From positions 307,859-371,858 of the forward strand of contig NZ_FNIF01000003.1 of assembly GCF_900103825.1 (NCBI RefSeq): a DNA stretch of 64,000 nt, given 5' to 3'. A model generated the notes under the pieces. It worked only from the letters and a program-made list of their open reading frames with translations, searched no databases and was not told the origin of the DNA. The DNA comes from Paenibacillus sp. yr247. GTDB taxonomy: Bacteria > Bacillota > Bacilli > Paenibacillales > NBRC-103111. Numbering within the stretch: the stretch's first letter is position 1; each line of letters begins with the position of its first letter. The translations under genes were made by a program, and so were the position numbers. Shown here one piece after another: positions 54,137 to 63,019 of this stretch.

Positions 54137-55620
54137 ACGGCACTAGCTCCCTTGCTTAGGTTTTGTAAAAGGAGTGATCCGTTCGGCATGACTAGCTCCC
54201 CATCAAGGCACTGCACTTTTACGCTACCGTCACCAGGAGCCCATTTAAACGTATGCCCCCATTCGGTACGTCCAATGTGTTCTGAAGCATGCAGGCACCG
54301 GTTTACAAGTTCTAAAATTTTCTGACGCTGGGGTCTTGTTAAAACCGGTAACTTTTCCAGCTCGATCTTGTTGTTTTGAATGAGCATCAAGAAGTTTTGC
54401 TTAATTTCTTCCTGTTGCCGCATGTATTCTTCTAGCATTTCATTTTGCTGCGCTCTGTTGTTCGCGATACCGCTAATTTTTCCCTTGGAGCGAAAACCTG
54501 GTTTTCGAGAGCCGAGTTCGATTGGCTCTTGATCAATGTCCCAGAAACTCTCAATTCTTCCCGAGTTATCATTTTCATCACAAGCAAAATGCTTGGTGTG
54601 GGAGACGCCGATCACAAGCGATGCCAGCTCATGTGCTTTTTCATCGTTACCGAGCTCATAAAAATGCCGAGCTAAATCCCAGAATTCCTGTTTACGGCTG
54701 CGTAAATATTGCTTACTTTCCATAAGACGGCTTGCAAACCGTAACATTTTCCGGATAATTTCTCCGGTCTGCGTCATAACGCTTTTGGCATCACTTTCTT
54801 CACCACAAAACCACATAAACATCGATGTCCATTCATCGCGCAGCCTTTTTTTCACTGCTTCCGGAGATACTTTTTCGCCAAAACGGAAAATCGTTAACTG
54901 GTATGTTGCCACCATTTCAATGATTTCGCCGATCCATTCTTCATGAAATTTTTCTTCTATCATGTGCTGGAGCTGGGGTATTTTTTTCTGCAGAACCAGC
55001 ACGAAATCTCGCAAATAATTCAATAGATCCTGCCGGCGGACCAAGAAGGCTTCGCTGAGCATTTCATCCTCCGCCTGAAACGAAGAAATGTGAGCGAGAT
55101 AGTCGCTTGTTTTTCGGTCGAGTCTTCGGAAATATTCCATTAGGTCTTCCCATCTGCGGTAAACCTCTTCTGGTTCTATGGAGACTTCGATCGCGTGTAG
55201 TTGCTTTAGTGCCTCCATAATCCGATCGAACAACGTTTTATCGAGGGAACCGCCGCCAAAGTCTGCTTTACTTGTCTCCAGGGTTTCTAAAAATCGTTCG
55301 ATTTGGATGGTGTAATGCGTTGCTTGATATTTAAACCGTTTAGATTTAAATTCCTCAATTGTGTAATAGTCATTTGCTTCTTGTCGCGTGGTGATATTTT
55401 TCCAACTTTCAAGCACATCTAAATCTTTCTTTAATTCATCAATCGTGTAGGAATCAAAGTCATCAAACTGTTTTAAATGCTGGAGAATGTCCTCGACTTT
55501 TAACTGTGTCCTGTAGCCATGCTGCTCATAAAAATAACGCAGGATGGGACGGTATCTCAAGGTATTTCCCGTATTCAAATAATTCATTTCGGCAATTTTG
55601 GACGTGTACATGTTTTCCAT
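54133..55620 (-). CDS. jetA: Wadjet JetA (DUF2397 / TIGR02677): kleisin-like subunit
   Basis: A 495-residue protein, first gene of the operon. RYRPILRYFYEQHGYRTQ and a helical middle are followed by YFRRLDRKTSDYLAHI and FWDLARHFYELGNDEKAHELA. It matches the TIGR02677 family that accompanies TIGR02678-2680. JetA links the JetC heads as a kleisin. AAGGAAGG lies seven bases before the ATG. A palindrome at 55648-55671 sits just upstream, in the promoter region. Confidence 0.9.
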   Translation of the reverse strand: MENMYTSKIAEMNYLNTGNTLRYRPILRYFYEQHGYRTQLKVEDILQHLKQFDDFDSYTIDELKKDLDVLESWKNITTRQEANDYYTIEEFKSKRFKYQATHYTIQIERFLETLETSKADFGGGSLDKTLFDRIMEALKQLHAIEVSIEPEEVYRRWEDLMEYFRRLDRKTSDYLAHISSFQAEDEMLSEAFLVRRQDLLNYLRDFVLVLQKKIPQLQHMIEEKFHEEWIGEIIEMVATYQLTIFRFGEKVSPEAVKKRLRDEWTSMFMWFCGEESDAKSVMTQTGEIIRKMLRFASRLMESKQYLRSRKQEFWDLARHFYELGNDEKAHELASLVIGVSHTKHFACDENDNSGRIESFWDIDQEPIELGSRKPGFRSKGKISGIANNRAQQNEMLEEYMRQQEEIKQNFLMLIQNNKIELEKLPVLTRPQRQKILELVNRCLHASEHIGRTEWGHTFKWAPGDGSVKVQCLDGELVMPNGSLLLQNLSKGASAV

Positions 55621-55647
55621 CGTGGGACCTTCCTTTGCAAGAATCTC

Positions 55648-55671
55648 AGTCTATAATATAATTCATAGACT
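55648..55671 (-). promoter_or_regulatory. Palindrome in the Wadjet promoter region
   Basis: AGTCTAT (55648-55654) and ATAGACT (55665-55671) form a 7-bp inverted repeat around an AT-rich centre with -10-like hexamers. The jetA start is 28 bases away. It may be an operator for a regulator outside the operon. Confidence 0.45.
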
Positions 55672-55734
55672 ACTTCCGTTCCAGCTCCTGCCAAAAGTGC
55701 CTTGAATAACTCCTGTAATGAATACAAACATAGA

Positions 55735-55760
55735 AGGGAGACGCGAATAGCGTCTCCTTT
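55735..55760. terminator. Hairpin between Wadjet promoter region and the small gene
   Basis: AAGGGAGACGC and GCGTCTCCTTTT around GAATA; T-run on the + strand. Confidence 0.6.
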
Positions 55761-55891
55761 TATCAAGCGCCAATTAGAGCTCGATTTGCACACCGCTCCA
55801 AGGGTTTTTATCAGGCACTATATGAGGAAGGAATTTTGGCAATTACAGAGAATTAATTTTTTTAAAAGAAATATTATATGGAGGAATGTTT

Positions 55892-56032
55892 ATGACATTA
55901 GAAAATGAAGATTTACAAGAATGTCTTGGTTGTGGTCAAAAAAAGGAAATTTACCAATTTGACCTTTGCGAAGAATGCTTTGAGAAAATAAAAGAAGAAG
56001 ATAACCCTTTAAACGAAAGAAATCATTGTTAA
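55892..56032 (+). CDS. 46-residue zinc-ribbon-like protein between Wadjet and Zorya
   Basis: The frame starts MTLENEDLQECLGCGQKK, with GGAGG seven bases before the ATG. Two pairs, CLGC and CEEC, are 14 residues apart as in small zinc ribbons. Many Glu/Lys residues and a final Cys follow. A perfect terminator comes after, so it is a complete transcription unit. It is divergent from jetA and convergent with zorD. No family is recognised; a tiny regulator or stray gene are both possible. Confidence 0.6.
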   Translation: MTLENEDLQECLGCGQKKEIYQFDLCEECFEKIKEEDNPLNERNHC

Positions 56033-56049
56033 AAATTAAAATTGAATGT

Positions 56050-56078
56050 AAAGAGGAGGCTTCGGTAGCCTCCTCTTT
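56050..56078. terminator. Perfect bidirectional terminator
   Basis: AAAGAGGAGGCT and AGCCTCCTCTTT with a TCGGT loop, between the small zinc-ribbon gene and the end of zorD. Confidence 0.85.
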
Positions 56079-56134
56079 ATTTAACTAAAATACACTGGTT
56101 CGGCAGCGGGCGCCAGCGCCTTCCACGGATTTCT

Positions 56135-58747
56135 TTACTCGCTAGGGGCCAGTTTCTCTATGAGAAGTCGTTTAATTTCAGATGTATCGAAAGGAACAAT
56201 TACATTCTCAGCTAGCTCCCTTTTACTTTCCAGAAGTTCATGCATGAGTTCTTCTACAGTTCCGTTCGGAAAATTAGTTGGATCTTTTGTAATAATATGA
56301 TAGACATATACATCTTTTTGTTGACCTATTCGATAAGCGCGATCGGTGGCTTGGTTCTCAACCGCAGGGTTCCACCATCTCGTGTAGTGTAAAACATGAT
56401 TAGCGCTTGTTATTGTTAGACCAACACCGGCTGCTTTTTGGGATAACAGCATGACCCCAAAGCCCGGATTTTGATTAAACATTTGAACCACCGATTGTCT
56501 ATTAGTAGTATCTCCATCAATGATAGGTACAGATATCCCATAGCGCTGCATTAATATTCTTTTCAGTATACTGTGAATTTTACGAAATTCCGTAAAGATA
56601 ATGGCTTTCTCACCAAGTTTCTTTACCCTGTCCAGGATGGATAAAACTTCATTCAGTTTTGGTAGATCTTCTAGAGCCTCATAACTCGAGATGATTGCCC
56701 CGGGATGACCATATAATTGACGAAGCTTAGTAAGCATATTCAGGATAGCAACTTGCCCTGTTTCTTTAGTCTGAAGCATGCTGTTAGAAATCGATTTTTG
56801 CAAGGGGGAAGCTTCCACATAAATAGGCCGTTGTTCCAGCTTTTTGGGTAATCGATCCGAGAGTACTTGCTTCTTAGTTCTACGCATATAGTAGGGCTTA
56901 ATGGCTCGCAACAGCCCCTCATAATTTTGAGTCATTTCATATTTATTCTTGAACTCCTTCAAGGATCCTAAGCACCCAGGCTGGACAAAATCCATAATAG
57001 ACCATAATTCATCCAATCCGTTTTCTACAGGAGTTCCCGTCATGGCTAATCGGAAATCACTTTGCATCGCACGTAAGGCTCTGGAACGTTGGCTGGAGTA
57101 AGACTTAATATTTTGCGCTTCATCGCAGATCACAGCTTGAAAAGGAATTTTCCCAAAAATCAGCTGGTCTGTTTTCAATGTATCATAGCTTGTTAATATC
57201 AAATTATGTTTCGCAATGAGATCGGAAGATCGTAGACGATTGCTTCCATGATGCACATAATTATTATCCGACAGCTCAGGCGCAAATTTATTAATCTCTA
57301 CTTGCCAATTTTCAATTAGTGCAATCGGTAAGACCAACAACGTTGGAGACAATTTGCCTTTTTCCTTTTGCTTGAGAAGAAAACTTATGACTTGTATAGT
57401 CTTTCCAAGCCCCATATCGTCCGCCAGCAGCCCGCCTCTTCCTTGTTCTTCTAGTTGACACAACCATTGGTACCCTTCATATTGATGGTCGAAAAGATCA
57501 GCCTTGACTCCTCCGGGCAAAGGGTACAGTGTTGGATTATTAGCTTTTTTGGCTTCAAGGGAATAATCAAGAACTTCTTCATTGTCAATAATATCCAGAT
57601 AGTATCCTGTTTTGGCCAATGGCTGTTCTTGATCTTTACTTTCTAAAAGTAGCTTCCTTAGCGTCGGGTCCAGATAAATCCAGTTTCCTTGATAATTAAC
57701 ATACTGTTGATTCGGATTTTGTTCCATTAAGTCTTTTAATAATGCTTCATCCAGAGGAAGAATATCTCCTGTTTCTTGGTCAAACCAATCAAACTTTCCT
57801 CCCTCCGTATATCGCTGACGAACTTTTTGAATAGGAAGGATGCCTCTTACCCTATCCGAAAATGCATCCAGATCAAACAAATAGTTATGTTCAGGCAATA
57901 CAGCCGCGGGGTTCTCTAAAAAAAGAGGAACATCCTCGCCTGTAATATGACGTTTGGTAAATAGTTTGGAAAGATCCTCACTGATCCTACCGGTACGAAC
58001 AAAACGTTCTCGTTCATCCCCATCTGCAAAACTCTTTAGAGGCTTTTTCTCTAGTAAAGTGTCATTTTCCCGTTCCGACGTTCCAATTGGAATCAATTCA
58101 ATGTGTTCGTTGCTATGAACCTTAATGTTCAAATTATATTCATCTATGACGTGATATTTTTCTTTAACTAAGAAAGAGTCAAGGTTCAGCCCGGCTTCTT
58201 TAGCAAGTCGTTGACACACAGCAATCTTCTGATAGGCTTCTTCGTAAGATTCATACGCCAAGGCCTTTTTCAATTCATAAACGGAACGTGGGAGCAAATG
58301 TAGTTGTCCTTCCACTTCGTAAATAGCCCCGTAGTTTCTTCCAATACGATCGAGGTTCTTACCGCTTTGTTCCATAAGATGCATAGACAGCTTTGCCTCA
58401 GCAGGTAAGGAATCAAGCTTTAATTCACCTGTGAGCTGCATCTCTTGTGTAGGTAAGCTAACAGTAGACAATACCTCTGTACCTTCCGGATCATTCAACA
58501 TCTCATAGTAAGTATCATAAGGTAGCACCCCTTCAATGAGGGCACCAGAGTCATATAACTCTTCCCATGCAATATATTTGTTAAATCCTTGGGATCGATA
58601 ATGCTGCTCTATTTGATCTTTAGTAAGCGGCGGTATCAAGTCCTCCCTTTGTTTACCATCACTAACATGAAATGCAATGCGAATACCTGATTCTATCGGA
58701 ATTACTGAGGTATGCAGTTCATTTTGTTTCTTTTTGAAGAAGAACAT
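56135..58747 (-). CDS. zorD: Zorya ZorD: SNF2-family DEAD/DEAH helicase
   Basis: An 870-residue protein. The N-terminal 420 residues are specific to ZorD. Then a full SNF2 motor: GLLADDMGLGKTIQVISFL (Walker A), ILTSYDTLK, VICDEAQNIKS (DEAH-type box), LAMTGTPVEN, and in the second lobe IIFTEFRKI, LLSQKAAGVGLTITSANHV and ATDRAYRIGQ. In type I Zorya it acts as the effector on phage DNA once the ZorAB motor signals. Its start lies inside the end of zorC (29-base overlap). It is the last gene of the operon, ending before a terminator. Confidence 0.92.
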   Translation of the reverse strand: MFFFKKKQNELHTSVIPIESGIRIAFHVSDGKQREDLIPPLTKDQIEQHYRSQGFNKYIAWEELYDSGALIEGVLPYDTYYEMLNDPEGTEVLSTVSLPTQEMQLTGELKLDSLPAEAKLSMHLMEQSGKNLDRIGRNYGAIYEVEGQLHLLPRSVYELKKALAYESYEEAYQKIAVCQRLAKEAGLNLDSFLVKEKYHVIDEYNLNIKVHSNEHIELIPIGTSERENDTLLEKKPLKSFADGDERERFVRTGRISEDLSKLFTKRHITGEDVPLFLENPAAVLPEHNYLFDLDAFSDRVRGILPIQKVRQRYTEGGKFDWFDQETGDILPLDEALLKDLMEQNPNQQYVNYQGNWIYLDPTLRKLLLESKDQEQPLAKTGYYLDIIDNEEVLDYSLEAKKANNPTLYPLPGGVKADLFDHQYEGYQWLCQLEEQGRGGLLADDMGLGKTIQVISFLLKQKEKGKLSPTLLVLPIALIENWQVEINKFAPELSDNNYVHHGSNRLRSSDLIAKHNLILTSYDTLKTDQLIFGKIPFQAVICDEAQNIKSYSSQRSRALRAMQSDFRLAMTGTPVENGLDELWSIMDFVQPGCLGSLKEFKNKYEMTQNYEGLLRAIKPYYMRRTKKQVLSDRLPKKLEQRPIYVEASPLQKSISNSMLQTKETGQVAILNMLTKLRQLYGHPGAIISSYEALEDLPKLNEVLSILDRVKKLGEKAIIFTEFRKIHSILKRILMQRYGISVPIIDGDTTNRQSVVQMFNQNPGFGVMLLSQKAAGVGLTITSANHVLHYTRWWNPAVENQATDRAYRIGQQKDVYVYHIITKDPTNFPNGTVEELMHELLESKRELAENVIVPFDTSEIKRLLIEKLAPSE

Positions 58748-59981
58748 ATCTGTTCACTTCCCAACCTAATTGACTGCGGAGCCAATTGTCAAATTTGTTT
58801 TGCCAACCACCATTATGCGTGAGCCAGCCTTCATGAACAATTCTATTTTTATCCATGAGCTCACTGCGTCTTACTTCACGTACATGCGTCCAAGGGTTGG
58901 TCTTTGCTTTCTCTTTCTGTGAATTCATTTCATCAATTTTGGGTTGAAAGTACTGATCAAACGTCGCAATACTATACACATAAACCGCACCGCTTCCCAG
59001 TACTTCCATGACCACGACATCTGAAAAATACATCAAGATCGTCCTATCTCCGTTTAATACCACAACATGTTTTAACTTACCAATAAACTTTTCCCAATAT
59101 TGGTATCGTTCGTGCTCTTGGTTCACGCCAGCAAAAAAGTTTTTCAATTCTCTACGCAAGATCCATTGTGCGAACTTATCCTTTTCATTTTGCCCAACAA
59201 ACTGCCATAGAAGCGGCTTTTGTCGATAGGTATTTAGTTGGTCGTACAACAATGTAGCTAAGGAGCTTACAAGATCCAAGTCACAATTTCGAATGAAGTG
59301 GTTCGCTAAATGCTGATGTTCTTGATTCGTTGCTTGAAAAAATACACTCCGAAATACGGCCTCTTCCTTATGATAAAATGGCTCTTTCGCTTCCTTAACT
59401 GCTTCATAAAAAACTGCCTTATAAAACGGAGTATACTCACTCAAATAAAAGTTCTGGAGATATGTTGTAAACCCTGTACCCTCTTGAAGCACAGCTGAAC
59501 TTAAGTATCCAATGGGATTCTGATTCAGCAAGTACTCTCTCCAACGAACCCTCCCCGCCTCATCCATACGCCTCTCTTGTTTTTTAATATGCTTTACATA
59601 AGAAAGCCTGGCTAGCTCCCATAAAGGATCAAGCTGGCAGATTTGATAAAAAGCATCAATAATGAACCTGAACGTACGATGTTCACGAGCAATCTGCTCT
59701 TTAATTTGGTGAACGAGTTCTTCCTGCCATTCCGGATGTAATTCGTCTTCTAAGAGAAAGGGTAGTAAAAGCCTTTTTCTTCGATCCAACTGCTTTACCC
59801 AACGTTGAAATAATTCCTTCTCGTCACGATGAGCTAGCTCTTTGAAAGCTTTATGCAGTTGCTCAAGATTGCCAAGGTATTTGGACAGGTCTAAATTACG
59901 ACTTTTCAGACCCGTCCCTATTTCTTTCTCAAAATGAATGTTCCATTCCTGTAGCTGACTAGGGACAAATTCATATTTCAT
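58719..59981 (-). CDS. zorC: Zorya ZorC: EH-signature domain protein
   Basis: A 420-residue protein, helical, with a final block LTHNGGWQNKFDNWLRSQLGWEV and the middle RMDEAGRVRWREYLLNQNP. It fits the EH_Signature family that defines ZorC of type I Zorya; the name comes from E and H residues near FVGQNEKDKFAQWIL. ZorC is reported as a DNA-binding partner of ZorD. Start overlaps the zorB stop (ATGA). Assignment leans on gene order as well as on sequence. Confidence 0.85.
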   Translation of the reverse strand: MKYEFVPSQLQEWNIHFEKEIGTGLKSRNLDLSKYLGNLEQLHKAFKELAHRDEKELFQRWVKQLDRRKRLLLPFLLEDELHPEWQEELVHQIKEQIAREHRTFRFIIDAFYQICQLDPLWELARLSYVKHIKKQERRMDEAGRVRWREYLLNQNPIGYLSSAVLQEGTGFTTYLQNFYLSEYTPFYKAVFYEAVKEAKEPFYHKEEAVFRSVFFQATNQEHQHLANHFIRNCDLDLVSSLATLLYDQLNTYRQKPLLWQFVGQNEKDKFAQWILRRELKNFFAGVNQEHERYQYWEKFIGKLKHVVVLNGDRTILMYFSDVVVMEVLGSGAVYVYSIATFDQYFQPKIDEMNSQKEKAKTNPWTHVREVRRSELMDKNRIVHEGWLTHNGGWQNKFDNWLRSQLGWEVNRYVLLQKETK

Positions 59982-60745
59982 TTATCCTGCACCAACTTTT
60001 CAATAGCTTGAAAAGCCTCTTCATCCTTTAGTCGGAATAGAAATTCTACCCGCCGCGAACGTTCCTGGTCAATGTTACCCTGACTATCATATAAAGGCTG
60101 GCTATAGCTCCTGCCATTACAGGTTACTAGATTTTGGGATGAATCTCGCTGTGGGAAATTCGGAAACTCACCACTGTAAATATATTTTAATACGGAAAAG
60201 GCCCTATTCTGCGAAAGCTCCATGTTATACATATAGGTTCCACTGTTATCTGTATGACCTTCAATCATAATACTAGCAACCTTATCTTTGAAACGGTCCT
60301 GTAGCAGGATACCCATATATTTAGGAATAAAGCTTTTAAGAAATGCCTTCCCTTGATCCGAGACGACATAAGAGCCGGAGTCATACAATACACTTCCCGG
60401 AAATCGAATAGCACCCGTTTGCTGATCAATCTCAATCTGCATATTGGACTGTCGGAAGTAATCCGTTAACTCTTTAATGATTTCTGTTTTCAATCCAATA
60501 GCTTGCTCAATCTCTTTAGCTTTCGTTTTAGCCTGCTCTTGAATCTGCTGTGCCTTCTGCTCGACAACTGCCTTCTGCTCTTGAATCTGCTGTGCTTTCT
60601 GCTCGGCAACTTCCTTCTGCTCCGTTGACTCTTGAATATCGAGGACAACTACAGTCAATATGAGAGCAAAAACCATCAGCATGACACTCATCAGATCCGC
60701 ATAAGACATCCACCAATTTACTTGCTCCCGCTTAGCGTTTCTCAT
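59978..60745 (-). CDS. zorB: Zorya ZorB: OmpA/MotB-like stator subunit
   Basis: A 255-residue protein. One transmembrane helix (about 14-36) contains the proton-carrying Asp17 in MSYADLMSVMLMVFAL, as in MotB/ExbD. A coiled coil with a duplicated 14-residue unit follows at about 42-75, and then a peptidoglycan-binding OmpA domain with SIMIEGHTDNSG and NMELSQNRA, ending in RSRRVEFLFRL. It anchors the ZorAB motor to the cell wall. Start and stop both overlap neighbours as ATGA. Confidence 0.93.
   Translation of the reverse strand: MRNAKREQVNWWMSYADLMSVMLMVFALILTVVVLDIQESTEQKEVAEQKAQQIQEQKAVVEQKAQQIQEQAKTKAKEIEQAIGLKTEIIKELTDYFRQSNMQIEIDQQTGAIRFPGSVLYDSGSYVVSDQGKAFLKSFIPKYMGILLQDRFKDKVASIMIEGHTDNSGTYMYNMELSQNRAFSVLKYIYSGEFPNFPQRDSSQNLVTCNGRSYSQPLYDSQGNIDQERSRRVEFLFRLKDEEAFQAIEKLVQDK
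60536..60619 (-). repeat. 42-bp tandem duplication in zorB
   Basis: Units 60536-60577 and 60578-60619 differ at only a few bases and encode two copies of EQKAQQIQEQK-type heptads in the ZorB coiled coil. Confidence 0.85.
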
Positions 60746-62277
60746 ACTACACTCACTTCTTTAATTTTTGAGATAATATCGACTAAGTCTTCGAAGGTAT
60801 CCATTAGTTCCTCCTGAATCTCTTGAATGCGGTTTACGCTGCCCGACAAATTCTGCATAGCCTTGGCTAGGGTATTATCAAAATGACTATATGTTTTGCT
60901 TAAGCCACTATCGATATTCTCAGCAAAATCTTTCACAGATACATGAAGTACTTCTCTTGTCGCTTTCATCTGTTCGTTCGTATCCTGCCAGTGGTTTTGC
61001 ATTTGAGTAATTTGATGCTCCACACTATTCAAATAATATTCTGATTTCTCTAGAGTACCAATGACAACATCATTCGTTTGTGAGCGAAGTTCCATAAGTT
61101 CAGGCAGCAGCTTCTGCTGAATACCCTGCATTTCGGCAAGCTGATCTTGTAAGGTCGCGATATTATCTACTACATGACTAAAGTTGCTGTGCATTTGCTC
61201 AGAGCCCGATACAACCTTCTCGAATTGATCCGTCATCTGACCAAATTGATTTAACGCCACTGCATGTCTTTGTTCAGTTTTCTTGAACGATTCTACAATT
61301 TGTTCAACTGTTTTTAGCATGTGGGACTGCATACTCTGCGTTTCCTGAATCAATTGACTGAATTGCTGAATCGTTTGTTCCGTACCGCCGGTTATTTGAT
61401 CAACAAGATTTTTAGTAATATCAGAGCTCTGATTTTGAACATGCTGTACTTGTATCTCTAACAATTTTGTTTGGTCTTGTATACCGTTTCTAAAACCGTG
61501 AAACTGCTCGTGTAGTTGATCAAATGCAGATGCTACTTGAGCTTGGGAGCTTTGTATTTGATTGGCGATGGGCTGTATCGCTTTCTCCAGTGCATCCGTA
61601 AGCAGCGTTTTTAGATGATCCGCCTGATTTCTAGAAACCTTTTCAAGGCGATTCAAGAAAAGCTCTTCGTCGTCAGCATTCAAAAGAAAATCAAACCGTT
61701 CAGCATGCATGTCAATCATAGACTCGACTCGACCACTTACTACACGATCCATTACCGTCCAAATAACGGAGAGAGCAATACCAACAATTGAAGTGTAGAA
61801 TGCTGATTCCATGCCTGATAATAAGCTATGTATACTGGTTTTTAAAGAATCAGTTGAATTTAAATCTAAATGGGATAATCCACTGACAAGACCTATGAAC
61901 GTTCCAAGGACACCTAAACTAACGCAAAGGCCGCCAATAACGTCTGTCCAAGCACGATAACCTATGTGATAAACTAATACATCTGAACTCAGGTATGGCT
62001 CAATACGTATCCGTTCGTCAACATTCTTCTGAGTTACCCTCTCATAATATCTACGCCATTGGATAGAGTATTTAGATTTGGGATTCGCTTTATGAAGAAT
62101 ACTGTTGACTTCTTGATCAAGGTCAGAAGAGGATTGACTCTTATTCAAAGATTGTAAATCGGGTAAAATATTTTTCATGATCTTATATTCTCTCTTTATT
62201 AATAAACCCAACGAAATAGCAGCACCCAGAAACACTATAACTTGAATCGCAATCCATACTACCTTAAAAGAATGCAC
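60742..62277 (-). CDS. zorA: Zorya ZorA: MotA/TolQ/ExbB-like proton channel
   Basis: 511 residues from a GTG seven bases after GGAGGG. The first helix is at about 8-27. The MotA/TolQ/ExbB domain has GGLCVSLGVLGTFIGLVSGLS near 115-135 and GMESAFYTSIVGIALSVIWT near 155-175. A cytoplasmic helical tail of more than 300 residues (QTKLLEIQVQHVQNQ and onward) follows, which forms the long intracellular tail seen in ZorA motors. With ZorB it makes a proton-driven rotary complex that detects phage attack. First gene of the operon. Confidence 0.93.
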   Translation of the reverse strand: MHSFKVVWIAIQVIVFLGAAISLGLLIKREYKIMKNILPDLQSLNKSQSSSDLDQEVNSILHKANPKSKYSIQWRRYYERVTQKNVDERIRIEPYLSSDVLVYHIGYRAWTDVIGGLCVSLGVLGTFIGLVSGLSHLDLNSTDSLKTSIHSLLSGMESAFYTSIVGIALSVIWTVMDRVVSGRVESMIDMHAERFDFLLNADDEELFLNRLEKVSRNQADHLKTLLTDALEKAIQPIANQIQSSQAQVASAFDQLHEQFHGFRNGIQDQTKLLEIQVQHVQNQSSDITKNLVDQITGGTEQTIQQFSQLIQETQSMQSHMLKTVEQIVESFKKTEQRHAVALNQFGQMTDQFEKVVSGSEQMHSNFSHVVDNIATLQDQLAEMQGIQQKLLPELMELRSQTNDVVIGTLEKSEYYLNSVEHQITQMQNHWQDTNEQMKATREVLHVSVKDFAENIDSGLSKTYSHFDNTLAKAMQNLSGSVNRIQEIQEELMDTFEDLVDIISKIKEVSVV

Positions 62278-63019
62278 ATTAGTCCCTCCACAATCTATGT
62301 TATAAAAAATGAGAATTAATTTAATATAATTAAAATTTTACATCATTAGACTTTCTCCTAGCACTTTAATTCTTATTAATGGAGTAAAATGAAGCTCCAC
62401 CCATTCAAGTGAATAAGTGGAGGTTCTAAACAATCCTCTATAAATTGTATGTAATAAAATAGGTTAAACGTATTATAAATTCGACAGAAACTCACATATC
62501 CCTGCCGCTACCTGTGCTCTCCCCAACCTTTTCTATACTTCCATTTTAATAGGTTTAGGAGTTTACACAATCTATTTTACAGACTCACTCTAGCCAATCA
62601 AACGTACTATCCATACGTAGAAGAGACAATCTATGATATTGCCATAGCGATTTATATTCAGTTAAGCTTTTCATAAGTATCTGAGAGTGTATCTGAGAGT
62701 TTTTTGTATTATTCGGTACTCATCATTTCTTGTTTCTTTTCAACTGTCACTGAAGCAGATACGATAAAATCAGTATTTGCTTTATCGTCTGTAATCATGA
62801 AAACCATCTCTTGAATCAATTCCTCACACTAGCAACCTCAAACAAGAAATTCGCTAAAACTCCCATATACCTGCCACCGCCCTTTGCTCAATCATACATA
62901 ATTGCATTATGTATGATTCGATGGAGAAAATGCATCTTCCCAAGTTTTTATATTTATTTAAAATCCCACTGAGAAAAAGTGGTAAAGTAATCTAGTAAAC
63001 ATTCTTTTAGGAGGAAAAT
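62278..63019. other. 742-base control region between zorA and a divergent gene
   Basis: It contains a hairpin at 62395-62422 (CTCCAC/GTGGAG with inner ATTCA/TGAAT), a tandem TATCTGAGAGT at 62678-62699, a perfect 12-bp inverted repeat at 62890-62918, and two diverged copies of a AAACTCxCATATxCCTGCC motif (62487 and 62859). The minus strand also reads ITDDKANTDFIVSASVTVEK to a TAA near 62714, a short fossil or micro-ORF with no clear start. Confidence 0.5.
62890..62918. promoter_or_regulatory. Perfect 12-bp inverted repeat upstream of the gene at 63020
   Basis: AATCATACATAA and TTATGTATGATT around TTGCA. No T-run follows, so an operator is more likely than a terminator. Confidence 0.5.
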
